From: Chryseobacterium nakagawai | GTDB taxonomy: Bacteria > Bacteroidota > Bacteroidia > Flavobacteriales > Weeksellaceae | Reading direction: 5' to 3' | DNA: 64,000 nt | Assembly (NCBI RefSeq): GCF_900637665.1 | Contig: NZ_LR134386.1 | Span: 5,014,501 to 5,078,500 of the forward strand | Part shown: piece by piece, positions 8,921 to 17,865 of the stretch | Position numbering within the stretch: the stretch's first letter is position 1 | Layout: each line of letters opens with the position of its first letter | Program-made: the position numbers and the translations under genes | The notes under the pieces: generated by a model | Databases searched by the model: none | The model's input: the letters and a program-made list of their open reading frames with translations, nothing else | What the model was told of the DNA's origin: nothing

Positions 8921-9703
8921 ATGAAAATAAAGAAAATATTGGGGTTTGTGTTGTGTATCACTACTCATTTCTTGTTCGGCCAAAATATGTCCGTTATTGA
9001 AAAACAACTGAATGAAGCCTTCCAAAAAATTAATTATTGGTCTTCCGATGGCAGAGATCATAAAGATTCTTATGATTCTTTAGCTGTTGCCAACACAAAG
9101 TTTGAAAAATTATTAGTACGATATACCTCTTCTCAACCTCAGACGATCAGTCATGATTTTAAATCTCTGGAGAAAAACGGGCTCATTGTGAAGACCTCAG
9201 AAGATGGCAAATTCCGGATATATTCATGGGATACATGGACAGGAGGAACGATGCATTTCTTTAAGAATGTCTTTCAATACGAAACCATTGATAAAAAAAT
9301 ATATTCTAAAGCTGTAGAAAGTCAGGGAGAAGGTGATCCGGGATGTTATTATTATCAGATCAATGATATTATTTCAGAGAACAAAAAATATTATCTTACT
9401 CAAAGTAAAGCAATACTAAGCTCCGCAATGAGCTACCATGTTATCAAAGTCTTTTCTATTGATAAACAGCAGCTGAATGATAAAGCTCAGCTCATCAAGA
9501 CTCAAAGCGGAATAAAAAATCAGCTAAGCTATGAAGTAGATCTTACAGCTTCAGCCAACAGAAACTATCAAGGCAGAGATTATGAGATTGAATATGATTC
9601 TAAAAATAAAATTATCAGTATTCCTTTAATACAGGCAGATTCTAAAGTTACCAATAAAAAGATCAGGTATCAGTTTAAGGGAAAATATTTTGAGAAAATG
9701 TAA
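8921..9703 (+). CDS. Secreted protein of unknown function
   Basis: A 260-residue product with a clear signal peptide (MKIKKILGFVLCITTHFLFGQ). The mature part has alternating strand-like segments such as GKFRIYSWDTWTGGTMHFFKNVFQY and a YYYQINDIISENKKYYLTQS region, which suggests a beta-rich exported domain. No catalytic motif or known family is recognised and there is no T9SS tail. It stands between two small convergence-free gaps and may be monocistronic. Confidence 0.6.
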   Translation: MKIKKILGFVLCITTHFLFGQNMSVIEKQLNEAFQKINYWSSDGRDHKDSYDSLAVANTKFEKLLVRYTSSQPQTISHDFKSLEKNGLIVKTSEDGKFRIYSWDTWTGGTMHFFKNVFQYETIDKKIYSKAVESQGEGDPGCYYYQINDIISENKKYYLTQSKAILSSAMSYHVIKVFSIDKQQLNDKAQLIKTQSGIKNQLSYEVDLTASANRNYQGRDYEIEYDSKNKIISIPLIQADSKVTNKKIRYQFKGKYFEKM

Positions 9704-9760
9704 CAACTTTTTAGCAGTATTATTTTTTTATTTCCATCAATTTTGAAAAAAAATTAAAGA

Positions 9761-10264
9761 ATGTCAAAGATTATTAAAATAAAAAATAGAACGAATTGGT
9801 TGATAGCCTTTATTATGGGGTTAGCATTAATAGTATGTCTTTTTATTATTTTAATTATAGTTCCTTTGATTTCAGCTGAAGAAAGTTATTTCTTATCTAT
9901 ATTCAGCTATATCACTAAAGTCATTCCTTTTGCAGGATTTTTTACCCTTTTGTTATATTTCTGGCTCTGGAATACCTTCGGAAAGACCATTCTTAGTATT
10001 GAAACAGATTTCATTACAGTAAAATATAAAAACAAATTATTTACACGTCCAAAAACATTTCTAAAACAGGAAATTAAAGATATCCAGACAAAAGATCTTA
10101 CCATCGAAGAATATAAAAATGGTACTCGTTATCATTTTTCATGGACAGGCTCTACCTACTCTGTTGTACTGGTAAATAAGGATGGTGAAAAAAGAATTGT
10201 AGATTGGATCACTAGAGAAAAAGCAGATGAGATCATTGATAAAATAAAAAAAGTATGGTATTAA
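9761..10264 (+). CDS. Membrane protein with two TM helices and a PH-like cytosolic domain
   Basis: The 167-residue protein has two transmembrane segments (about residues 13-37 and 47-70). A strand-rich domain follows (TILSIETDFITVKYKNKLF, KQEIKDIQTKDLTI, YSVVLVNKDGEKRIVDW), ending in an amphipathic helix. This layout resembles bacterial PH-like domain proteins, but similarity is at the level of pattern only. It lies 13 bases before another small membrane protein gene. Confidence 0.6.
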   Translation: MSKIIKIKNRTNWLIAFIMGLALIVCLFIILIIVPLISAEESYFLSIFSYITKVIPFAGFFTLLLYFWLWNTFGKTILSIETDFITVKYKNKLFTRPKTFLKQEIKDIQTKDLTIEEYKNGTRYHFSWTGSTYSVVLVNKDGEKRIVDWITREKADEIIDKIKKVWY

Positions 10265-10277
10265 AAAATATGAAGCC

Positions 10278-10610
10278 ATGAAAAATATTTTTAGACAGCC
10301 AGCAGAACCTTTTTCTTTATTCAGTTATTTTGATTTTCTAATTCTGAGCATAATGTTCCTTATTATCTATTGGATACTCGAAAAGAGAATACTTAGATGG
10401 AATGCAATGACTAAAGTAATTTTGGGAATATTGTTATTCCTCATAATTCCTGTTCTGTCCTGTCAGATTGAACTCAATAACGTTCACAATAAATTTGAAT
10501 TTGTAGAAGCATTCAATGTTTTATATGTATATCTTAAGTTTCCGATATGGTGGATGATCGGATTATTTACTATTCTTTTCATCAGAAAAAAAATGATAAA
10601 ATCTATATAA
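10278..10610 (+). CDS. Small membrane protein, unknown
   Basis: This 110-residue protein has three probable transmembrane helices: ILSIMFLIIYWIL, VILGILLFLIIPVLS and a C-terminal IWWMIGLFTILFI. No conserved motif is recognised. Tight spacing to the gene upstream (13 bases) and downstream (11 bases) suggests a three-gene transcript with the PH-like protein and the exported protein that follows. Confidence 0.6.
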   Translation: MKNIFRQPAEPFSLFSYFDFLILSIMFLIIYWILEKRILRWNAMTKVILGILLFLIIPVLSCQIELNNVHNKFEFVEAFNVLYVYLKFPIWWMIGLFTILFIRKKMIKSI

Positions 10611-10621
10611 ATATTCTTCAT

Positions 10622-11296
10622 ATGTCTACTAAAATCCTTTTATCTGCTTTTATTATGATATCAACTTTCAGTTTTTCCCAGGAAATAAAGGAAAGTGAAA
10701 ATTTATATATTTTCATTGGTAAAAAAATTAGCGTTGAAGAATTTAATCCCAATACAAAACAAGGAGAAAAAAGAACAAAGGAAGTAGATTCGGAAACAGC
10801 AGATACGCTAACTGTTATACACCACTCATATGTAATGGACAATGCATTTCATTGCAAATATTCTGTGCTGAAAAATTTAATTAACCAACTTCCGAAAGAA
10901 ACTGTTGAGTTTAATGCCTATGATCACTATGGTCGCCCAGGTTTTGAAGAATATGAAAATGTAATCCTGTACATTTCTAAAAATAAAAACGGTGATTTTT
11001 TCCATCAGAAATACATCTATGATCCGGTTTATAAAATTGATGGCAAGTGGGTAGGTTTATTAACCTCCCTCAATGGCCATAAACAATTGAAGACATTCGA
11101 TATCAACAAAGATGGTATAATAAAAATAGCATTGGGAAGTTGTGGTAAAATATGTCAGAAGATGTATTATCCTTCTCCTTATTTCAAAATTAAAAATGGG
11201 TTTGCTTATCCTAAAAAAGCTTTAGAAATTAATGATATCGTTTCCTACAGAAAAACAGTTACATTCAAAATTAAAGAGAAAGGAGATCAAAAATAA
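10622..11296 (+). CDS. Exported protein of unknown function
   Basis: A 224-residue product with a signal peptide (MSTKILLSAFIMISTFSFSQ). The start at 10622 is preferred over an in-frame upstream start at 10547, which would overlap the previous gene and bury the signal peptide. The mature domain contains YDHYGRPGFEEYENVILYIS and a segment KWVGLLTSLNGHKQLKTFDINKDG; the last part resembles a calcium-loop-like DxNxDG, but one loop alone is weak evidence. A lone pair of Cys in GSCGKICQKM may form a disulfide. No family recognised. Confidence 0.6.
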   Translation: MSTKILLSAFIMISTFSFSQEIKESENLYIFIGKKISVEEFNPNTKQGEKRTKEVDSETADTLTVIHHSYVMDNAFHCKYSVLKNLINQLPKETVEFNAYDHYGRPGFEEYENVILYISKNKNGDFFHQKYIYDPVYKIDGKWVGLLTSLNGHKQLKTFDINKDGIIKIALGSCGKICQKMYYPSPYFKIKNGFAYPKKALEINDIVSYRKTVTFKIKEKGDQK

Positions 11297-11422
11297 TCAC
11301 TTATTAATAAAGTCCTTCGCTCGGATTTAAATTTCCTGAATCAAAAAACCTTATATCAATATTGAATCTAATAATAATTTATTTTGTACATCAATTTATA
11401 TTAGAAATCTAAAATGATTACC

Positions 11423-12808
11423 ATGAAAAAGTTATTTTACATCTTAATTTTAATCATATTGAGCAGTAGCCTAACCGCCCAGACTGAAAACTACAGCCAT
11501 AGCATCGACCAGTTTCGGAAGAACTTCAATACCGGAAAATATGATGAGATTTTCAACAGCTTTTCCCCCGAAATGAAACAATCATTACCCATTGATAAAA
11601 ACAAACAATTTTTCTCTGACTTAAAAACTCAGGTCGGAAATGTTAAAAGTACGGAATTCATAGGGTATGAACAATCAACGTATGCAGTTTATAAAACGCA
11701 ATTTGAAAAAGGAATTCTGGTGGTTAATATTTCATTGAATTCTCAAAATAAAATCAATGGTTTATTGATTAAGCCTTATGAAGATCCAGCTAAAATAATC
11801 AATGCCCTAAACTCTTATCCAAAAGAAATAGCAGAAACTATTTATTCCACAGCAGTCAAATTTCCTGAAAAAACTCAACTTTCTATTGCGGTTATTCAAA
11901 ATGGAAAAACAGATTATTATGGTGTTATAAAAGACCATGACTCAATAAAGCCAGTTGAAAATCAAAATAAGGTTTTCGAAATCGGCTCCATTTCAAAAGT
12001 ATTTACATCTAGCGTTCTTGCTTCCCTGGTAGAATCTCACAAGATAAAACTAACGGATAATATCAATTCATATTATTCATTCCCCTTTAAAGGCAATAAA
12101 AAGATCAGCTTTGAAGATCTGGCCAATCATACCTCCGGACTTCCTCGTTTACCTCAAAACCTGGATTTATCAGATGTAAAGAATCCTTATTTGGCATATC
12201 ACACAAAAGACCTTGAGGATTATCTTAAAAGCTTAATGATCATTGAATATAAGGATGGTAAAAGTTTTTCTTACTCTAATCTGGGCGTAGGATTATTAGG
12301 ATATACGCTGGGATTGTCACAAAAAACTACATTTCAAAACTTACTGCAAAAAACGATTTTTGACCAATATGGAATGACTCAATCTTTCACCTCTTCTCAA
12401 CATTTAGATGATATACTTATCAAAGGACGTAATATCAATGGAGATCTTGTATCCAACTGGGATTGGGATGTGCTTTTCGGGGCCGGAGGTATTTTATCCA
12501 CAACCGAAGACCTTGTAAAATTTATAGGTGCCCAATTTAACCCTAAAAATAAAGAATTGGCTTTAACCAGAAAGCCAACCTTTACAGTGAATGATAAAAC
12601 TAAAATTGGTTTAGGCTGGCATATTATTACCACCAAAAACAATGAGGAAATCCTTTTTCACAACGGTGGAACGGGTGGATATTCATCTTCATTGACTCTT
12701 AATATGAAGAATCAAACAGCCGTCATTATTCTTTCCAATGTTTCTTCAATCAATGAATCTGTTGATCATCTGTGCTTTGAATTATTAGCCCAAACAACAA
12801 TAAAATAA
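11423..12808 (+). CDS. Serine hydrolase with N-terminal DUF3887 domain
   Basis: The 461-residue protein has a signal peptide (MKKLFYILILIIL to LTAQ). A DUF3887-like small domain covers about residues 25-120 (FRKNFNTGKYDEIFNSFSPEM). A beta-lactamase-fold serine hydrolase domain follows: SxxK is S189-I-S-K192, the second motif is YSN in SFSYSNLGVG, and the third is HNGG in FHNGGTGGY. All three catalytic motifs are intact. Such proteins are usually peptidases or esterases of the cell envelope. ATG 11423 is favoured; an in-frame ATG at 11414 would add three residues. DUF3887 may bind substrate or regulate access. Confidence 0.85.
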   Translation: MKKLFYILILIILSSSLTAQTENYSHSIDQFRKNFNTGKYDEIFNSFSPEMKQSLPIDKNKQFFSDLKTQVGNVKSTEFIGYEQSTYAVYKTQFEKGILVVNISLNSQNKINGLLIKPYEDPAKIINALNSYPKEIAETIYSTAVKFPEKTQLSIAVIQNGKTDYYGVIKDHDSIKPVENQNKVFEIGSISKVFTSSVLASLVESHKIKLTDNINSYYSFPFKGNKKISFEDLANHTSGLPRLPQNLDLSDVKNPYLAYHTKDLEDYLKSLMIIEYKDGKSFSYSNLGVGLLGYTLGLSQKTTFQNLLQKTIFDQYGMTQSFTSSQHLDDILIKGRNINGDLVSNWDWDVLFGAGGILSTTEDLVKFIGAQFNPKNKELALTRKPTFTVNDKTKIGLGWHIITTKNNEEILFHNGGTGGYSSSLTLNMKNQTAVIILSNVSSINESVDHLCFELLAQTTIK

Positions 12809-12873
12809 TTATTTATTTCTTACTGCCAGATGTAATAACTCTTCAGTAACAATTGTCTTATAATAAAAATTAC

Positions 12874-14484
12874 ATGAGAACTATTTTAACCTGCCTTATG
12901 GTACTATTGGCAGTGAATCCTCTTTTTTCACAAAAAACGAAACAGCTGGAACAATTATTAGCGGCTTACGATCAGGCTGGTCAATTCAGTGGCACTCTAT
13001 TGGTTGCTGAAAAAGGAAAAATTATTTTTGAAAAAAGTTATGGTTATAGAAATGCTCCCAAAAAAGAGAAAACTACTAATAACAGTCTCTATCGGATTTT
13101 CTCTACCACAAAAATGTTTACTGCAACAGTTATTCTGAAACTGGAAGAAGAAGGAAAACTATCTCTCAATGATAAGCTTTCAAAATATTACCCAAAATTT
13201 CCGAAAGGAGATAGCATTACGATAGCCAATCTTCTTTCCCATACTTCCGGAATTCCCAATGATACGGCATCAGAAAATACAGTGGATGAAGAAACATTCA
13301 TGAAATTCATTTCTACAAAACCATTAGACTTTTCACCAGGAAAAAAATGGGATTATTCAAACTCTGGCTATTATATCCTAGGATATATCATCAAGAAAGT
13401 GACCGGAGTGGATTATGATAAAGCTATCGAAAGTTACATCCTGAAGCCTTTGCAAATGAATCACACAGGTTTTCATTTTAACAATGTCACTGATGAAAAC
13501 AAAGCTTTCGGATATGAGTTTTTATCAGATAATACTTCCAACGAAGCCTTACGTTTTAAAACCGATCATCCTTTTGCTGCCGGGGCCATGTACTCTACCG
13601 TTGAGGATCTATTCAAATTCAATGAGTCTTTTAAAAGCAACACTATCCTTAAAAAAGAAACTATTGGAAAAATGTTTACCACGTATCTTAATGATCATTA
13701 TGGATTGGGCAGTACTGTCTTAACCGTTGACGGAAAAAAAAGAATTGGACATGATGGTGGCGGACCAGGCTACCGAAGCAGATATTACAGAGTTCTGGAA
13801 GATGACATTTGTATTATTGTATTCTCAAATTCTGATTTATCACATACAGATGATATTGTTCCAAAGATTGAAAACATATTATACAATAAACCTTATAAGA
13901 TCCCTACAGTCGCAAAAACTAATCCAAAACAACTCAAAAAACTGGAAGGAATTTATTCTACAGGGGCTACTGATTTTTATGTAAAAGTTGTGGACGGACA
14001 AGTTCTTTTCAGGGAAAAGGGATATCCAACCTGTTCATTATTCCCTATCAGCAATACATCATTTCAATTGGATGAAAATTTCACTTTTACCTTTAAACCG
14101 GATCAAACAGGAAAAATGAATGCTCTTGTGGTTAAGTTTCGTGATGGAACTATAAAAACAGGAACAAAAAAGAACGCCAATTATTTATGGGGAATCATCG
14201 GAAATGCAACTCCAGGCGGATGGGATGGAAAAGATACCCCATTACAGGTAGATTCTCATCATCCGAATCTTTATTTCCTTAAAAACTTTCATTTGAAAAA
14301 AGGGAATTTAAAATTCAGAGTTGATAATGATTGGGGATATAATCTTGGCCTCAACAACGATGGCAAAACCATAGCCCTTAATGCCTATGATTTCCCGATA
14401 GCAGAAGACGGCCAGTATGATATTGTATTGGATATGTCTGATCCTATAAAACCGCAATACAGTATTAAAAAATCTGCTTTGTAA
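12874..14484 (+). CDS. Serine hydrolase fused to a SusE/F-like C-terminal domain
   Basis: The 536-residue protein has a signal peptide (to LFSQ) and a beta-lactamase-fold hydrolase domain to about residue 345. SxxK is S77-T-T-K80, the second motif YSN is in WDYSNSGYY, and HDGG is in GHDGGGPGYR. A small lipocalin-like linker domain follows (LKKLEGIYSTGATDFYVKV). The last 100 residues read WGIIGNATPGGWDGKDTPLQ and later LKFRVDNDWGYNLG and GQYDIVLDM, which resembles the repeat domain of SusE/SusF glycan-binding lipoproteins. The fusion suggests the enzyme is targeted to a glycan, but that is inference. A terminator follows at 14500-14523. Confidence 0.85.
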   Translation: MRTILTCLMVLLAVNPLFSQKTKQLEQLLAAYDQAGQFSGTLLVAEKGKIIFEKSYGYRNAPKKEKTTNNSLYRIFSTTKMFTATVILKLEEEGKLSLNDKLSKYYPKFPKGDSITIANLLSHTSGIPNDTASENTVDEETFMKFISTKPLDFSPGKKWDYSNSGYYILGYIIKKVTGVDYDKAIESYILKPLQMNHTGFHFNNVTDENKAFGYEFLSDNTSNEALRFKTDHPFAAGAMYSTVEDLFKFNESFKSNTILKKETIGKMFTTYLNDHYGLGSTVLTVDGKKRIGHDGGGPGYRSRYYRVLEDDICIIVFSNSDLSHTDDIVPKIENILYNKPYKIPTVAKTNPKQLKKLEGIYSTGATDFYVKVVDGQVLFREKGYPTCSLFPISNTSFQLDENFTFTFKPDQTGKMNALVVKFRDGTIKTGTKKNANYLWGIIGNATPGGWDGKDTPLQVDSHHPNLYFLKNFHLKKGNLKFRVDNDWGYNLGLNNDGKTIALNAYDFPIAEDGQYDIVLDMSDPIKPQYSIKKSAL

Positions 14485-14499
14485 AAATTAATAGTATAA

Positions 14500-14523
14500 A
14501 AACCGTTCTATTTTGAGCGGTTT
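14500..14523 (+). terminator. Rho-independent terminator after the serine hydrolase pair
   Basis: Arms AAACCGTTC (14500-14508) and GAGCGGTTT (14515-14523) pair across a six-base loop with one wobble, followed by a T tract. Confidence 0.85.
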
Positions 14524-14592
14524 TTTATTTGAAATTCAATTCAAATTTTTCTTATTTTTACATGACAAAAATCATATCACGACATATTCCGT

Positions 14593-14976
14593 ATGCCTCA
14601 TTTCATTATAGAATGCTCGCAGGATATTCTCCAACAAAAAGCGCCGGATGAGATCATGGATGCTGTATACAGTGTAGCTGAATCAGCGGGTTTATTTGCA
14701 ATAAATGACATTAAAGTAAGGCTTCAGCCTTATCAATACTATCGGCTGGGAGAACATAAAAATAACTTTCTGCATGTCTTCGGATACATTATGCAGGGGC
14801 GCAGTACTGAGCAAAAAACTAATCTCTCAAAGCAAATAAGTACCCAGCTTACGGAATTACTTCCTGACATTTCATTTCTGTCTGTGAGTATCTGTGAATT
14901 TGAAGCAGCAACTTACAGTAATAAAGCCCTGATTAATCCTGAAAACAAGAACCATGATCGACATTTTGGGCTTTGA
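14593..14976 (+). CDS. 5-carboxymethyl-2-hydroxymuconate isomerase family protein
   Basis: This 127-residue protein matches the CHMI (HpaF) family of the tautomerase superfamily. It begins MPHFIIECS, so after Met removal the catalytic N-terminal proline is in place. Other family segments are GLFAINDIKVRLQPY, FLHVFGYIMQGRS and LSVSICEFEAATYSNKALI. CHMI isomerises a homoprotocatechuate intermediate. No other hpa genes are nearby, so it may act on another substrate. Assignment to the family is strong; the exact reaction is uncertain. Confidence 0.9.
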   Translation: MPHFIIECSQDILQQKAPDEIMDAVYSVAESAGLFAINDIKVRLQPYQYYRLGEHKNNFLHVFGYIMQGRSTEQKTNLSKQISTQLTELLPDISFLSVSICEFEAATYSNKALINPENKNHDRHFGL

Positions 14977-15005
14977 TTCTCATTTGTAAACCACCAAATA
15001 TTAAT

Positions 15006-15512
15006 ATGATGAGCTTAAAAACTTTAATCAACAAAACCGTTCAGTACAACAATTGGGTAGTCAATAAATACATTGACTGGTTATCCACAAAATCTGATGA
15101 ACAACTCAATCAAGAAGTAATTTCCAGCTTTCCAACGATTCTAAAAACCCTGCATCATATCTGGCAGACTCAGGAATATTGGTGGAGTCATATTTCTGAA
15201 AACAACGATTTCGATTTTGCCAAAACAGCCGCTGAGACCAGTAAAGAAGAAGTTTTCAACAACATAAAAAATAACTCTCAAAAGCTGGTAGATTATGTGG
15301 AAAGCTTATCCGAAGAGGATTTATCTAAAAATGTAAAGATAGAGTCTCAATGGTTTCAATGTGACTTTTCAAAATATGAATATATCCAACATGTAGTTCT
15401 TCACGGAACTTACCACAGAGGACAAATCGTGACAATGGGCCGTAATGTAGGAATTACAGATGCTCCTATGACAGACTTTAACTTCTGGAATATTTATAAA
15501 GATAAAGTATGA
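15006..15512 (+). CDS. DinB family protein (putative metal-dependent hydrolase)
   Basis: The 168-residue protein shows the four-helix DinB/YfiT pattern. An N-terminal helix contains NNWVVNKYIDWL. The segment TLHHIWQTQEYWW follows, and later VVLHGTYHRGQIVTMGR carries the histidines that form the family's metal site. It is the stress-associated DinB fold and not DNA polymerase IV, which is encoded separately at 45.6 kb. Substrates of this family are often thiol conjugates but cannot be inferred here. The start is ATG 15006 or the adjacent ATG 15009. Confidence 0.85.
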   Translation: MMSLKTLINKTVQYNNWVVNKYIDWLSTKSDEQLNQEVISSFPTILKTLHHIWQTQEYWWSHISENNDFDFAKTAAETSKEEVFNNIKNNSQKLVDYVESLSEEDLSKNVKIESQWFQCDFSKYEYIQHVVLHGTYHRGQIVTMGRNVGITDAPMTDFNFWNIYKDKV

Positions 15513-15570
15513 ATCTTTGACCTTTAAAAAAGAGAAAATTTAAGAACATGGCTAATTCACAATCTGATAT

Positions 15571-15579
15571 TGTGGATAA
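15571..15579 (-). other. Isolated consensus DnaA box
   Basis: TGTGGATAA (TTATCCACA on the other strand) lies in the gap between the DinB and Tiki-like genes. Its extension TGTGGATAACTTTTT is shared with two of the boxes in the 17.9 kb cluster. Single copies also occur inside coding sequence, so this one alone may be chance. Confidence 0.35.
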
Positions 15580-15690
15580 CTTTTTCAAAGCTTTTTTCAA
15601 GATGACCATTCAGAAATAAAATTCAACCATTCGGTCTATAAAATATCTTCTCATTCTCTTTTTTATAATATATTCGTCTAAAAATAACCC

Positions 15691-16749
15691 ATGAAAAAAG
15701 TTTTCAAATTCTTCAAATACTTTTTATTCTCTGTATTTGCCATCATTTTAATTTCTATTTTGTACGTATTTATCAGTAATAAAATCTTTATTGGCGGAAA
15801 AGATTCTGAATTGACAGACTATCTGAAAAATAACCATACTTCACTTCATGATAAAATAGACGGTAAATTATTTGATGCTCCTTTTTATAATTCACAGGTT
15901 ATCCTTTTGGGTGAAATTCATGGATATGCAGACAATCAAAAACTGGATCTGGATTTTTTAAAATTTTTAAACCAAAAAACAGGTGTTAAATATTATATTG
16001 CTGAAATGGACAGCACTTATTCACATAAGCTGAATCTGTTCCTTCATGGAAGTTCAAAAGACCAAAATTTGCTTAAGGAAGTGGTACTAGCCGTAAAAAA
16101 GAGAATTCCACAGCAATCCAGTAAAGAATTGATGGAAAAATGGAATGCCATCTATGATTATAACCAAACCCTAAAAGATTCTTTAAAGATATCCGTCATT
16201 GGAATTGATACAGATTTCAATGACAATTCCCGCAAAATCTCCAGGGATTCTGCCATGATTATAAATTTTAAAAACGCCGTAAAAAAACTGAACATTGAGC
16301 ATGAGAAATTCTATGGACTTTTCGGATTTTATCATGTTTTACAGCATGGAGTAAAAAAGAATGAGAAACCTTTCGCAGAAAGACTTAAAAACTCAGGTTT
16401 TAAAACCTCAAGCATTGTAAGCTTCCCTCTGGACAGTGAGATGTATCTTCCAAAAAATCCACAGTTCCCTACTCCAGAAGATGAGAAAATAGACTGGATC
16501 AATGCAGACGGCCCATTCATGCTGGTAAAAGGAATTAATGATTTTAAAGACTTCTCTCCATCTAATTCTGTAACACTATTCAAGCTCAATGCTAAGAATT
16601 CTCCTTACCAACAGGCTGATCAATTAATCTCCATAAAATCCAGAATGTTTGGAGAAAGCTTCACTCCACAACAAAATACTCATACACTTGATTATTTCCA
16701 ATATGTTGTAATAACAAGGAATTCCAAAGCTTTAACGCCTATACAATAA
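15691..16749 (+). CDS. Membrane-anchored protein resembling TIKI/ChaN-EreA superfamily
   Basis: The 352-residue protein has one N-terminal membrane anchor (residues 8-28, FLFSVFAIILISILYVFI). The soluble domain contains VILLGEIHGYADNQ and YYIAEMDSTYSHKLN, the pattern seen in the TIKI/EreA/ChaN superfamily, whose members are heme-binding proteins, esterases or metalloproteases. A later FYGLFGFYHVLQHG may supply further ligands. The similarity is by motif only and other assignments are possible. It is followed by a lipoprotein peptidase gene after 15 bases, which suggests co-transcription. Confidence 0.55.
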   Translation: MKKVFKFFKYFLFSVFAIILISILYVFISNKIFIGGKDSELTDYLKNNHTSLHDKIDGKLFDAPFYNSQVILLGEIHGYADNQKLDLDFLKFLNQKTGVKYYIAEMDSTYSHKLNLFLHGSSKDQNLLKEVVLAVKKRIPQQSSKELMEKWNAIYDYNQTLKDSLKISVIGIDTDFNDNSRKISRDSAMIINFKNAVKKLNIEHEKFYGLFGFYHVLQHGVKKNEKPFAERLKNSGFKTSSIVSFPLDSEMYLPKNPQFPTPEDEKIDWINADGPFMLVKGINDFKDFSPSNSVTLFKLNAKNSPYQQADQLISIKSRMFGESFTPQQNTHTLDYFQYVVITRNSKALTPIQ

Positions 16750-16764
16750 TCAGAGACCTTTTCC

Positions 16765-17781
16765 ATGAAAAAAAATATTCTATTTTTATCAATGCTTACC
16801 ATAATTTCTTGTTCTACAAGAAATTCATCCTCTATTGTTAATAAAAAATTTGATTATAGCAGATTAGAAAAAGTTTCCGATAGTGTGAAAGTTGAAAATA
16901 TTGTCATTAAAAACTTATTTAAACATCAGCTTCTTGCCCATAAAAACCAACAATACGACTCTGCAAGGATTGTAAAAAATGTTTATTTACCTCATAAAAA
17001 ATTATGGGACAGCTGCTATGGTGTTATTTTCGGAGATGAAAATGCCCAGTTTTTCAACAACCCTAAAGGCATGATTGCCTGGAACAAAACTTTATATGAA
17101 AAAAATAAGCAGGAATTTGAAGAGAAGGCCAGTATTATTTTGAGTATTGATCTCCAAAAACATTTTCAGGAAACCCTTATCAGATTCAACAAACTGGTTC
17201 CTTATCAGCCTAAAGCTACAATCAGTTTAATCTTCACACCCATCACAGGAATTTCATTTGGGGGATGCAATGCAGAACAATTTGCATTAGAACTTAATAA
17301 TAAAAATGTAGATATACCCTACACGCTTGAAAAAGGGCTTCCCCATGAATTAAATCATCTAGTTTATGAACATTTCAGAAACGCTGATAACAATGGAGGA
17401 TCTGCATTGAGCCAAACCATAGATGAGGGCTTTGCCTGCTACTTCACCTACGTTTTCTTTACCCATAAAATAGAAAAATATGAGGCAGTGGAAAACATGA
17501 CAAAGGAGAACTGGAACTGGTACCTCAACAACGAAAAAGAAATATTTACAAAATTAAAGCCTTATTTCTCTGATACCTCCGGAAATAATCCATTATTAAG
17601 AAATGATAAGCTTAAACTATTTCCGGATGCTCCAAAATCTATGAACTATTGGCTGGGATTCCGGATCATCGAAAAATATGTTGACAAAAACGGTCCGGAT
17701 TCTTGGAAGGATGTCTATCATTTAAGTGCTAAAGATCTTTTGGAAAAAAGCGGTTACGAAAAATACATAGAAGGATTATAA
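16765..17781 (+). CDS. Lipoprotein with HExxH motif, DUF2268-like putative zinc peptidase
   Basis: The 338-residue protein has a lipoprotein signal (TIISCS). The core holds H194-E-L-N-H198 in LEKGLPHELNHLVYEHFR, preceded by ISLIFTPITGISFGGCNAEQ and followed by SQTIDEGFACYFTYVFF. There the Glu of DEGFA could be the third zinc ligand. This order resembles DUF2268 predicted zinc-dependent proteases. The C-terminus has YWLGFRIIEKYVDKNG. Peptidase activity is inferred from the motif. It lies directly upstream of the DnaA-box region. Confidence 0.65.
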   Translation: MKKNILFLSMLTIISCSTRNSSSIVNKKFDYSRLEKVSDSVKVENIVIKNLFKHQLLAHKNQQYDSARIVKNVYLPHKKLWDSCYGVIFGDENAQFFNNPKGMIAWNKTLYEKNKQEFEEKASIILSIDLQKHFQETLIRFNKLVPYQPKATISLIFTPITGISFGGCNAEQFALELNNKNVDIPYTLEKGLPHELNHLVYEHFRNADNNGGSALSQTIDEGFACYFTYVFFTHKIEKYEAVENMTKENWNWYLNNEKEIFTKLKPYFSDTSGNNPLLRNDKLKLFPDAPKSMNYWLGFRIIEKYVDKNGPDSWKDVYHLSAKDLLEKSGYEKYIEGL

Positions 17782-17865
17782 TAAACAGAACTCACCAATC
17801 GTGTCGTTATTCCTTTCATTATAAGAATACAAAAATCTATGGTTTGTCAGACCAAGAATAAAACA

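Noticed and set aside
12494..12502. Single TTATCCACA boxes inside coding sequence (also at 15081-15089, 20961-20969 and 25220-25228)
   Set aside because: Isolated 9-mers in genes are expected at low frequency and are not clustered.
15548..15619. Short frame of 23 codons (MANSQSDIV...) between the DinB and Tiki-like genes
   Set aside because: No family resemblance, no clear promoter or terminator, and it includes a DnaA-box-like sequence. Probably chance.
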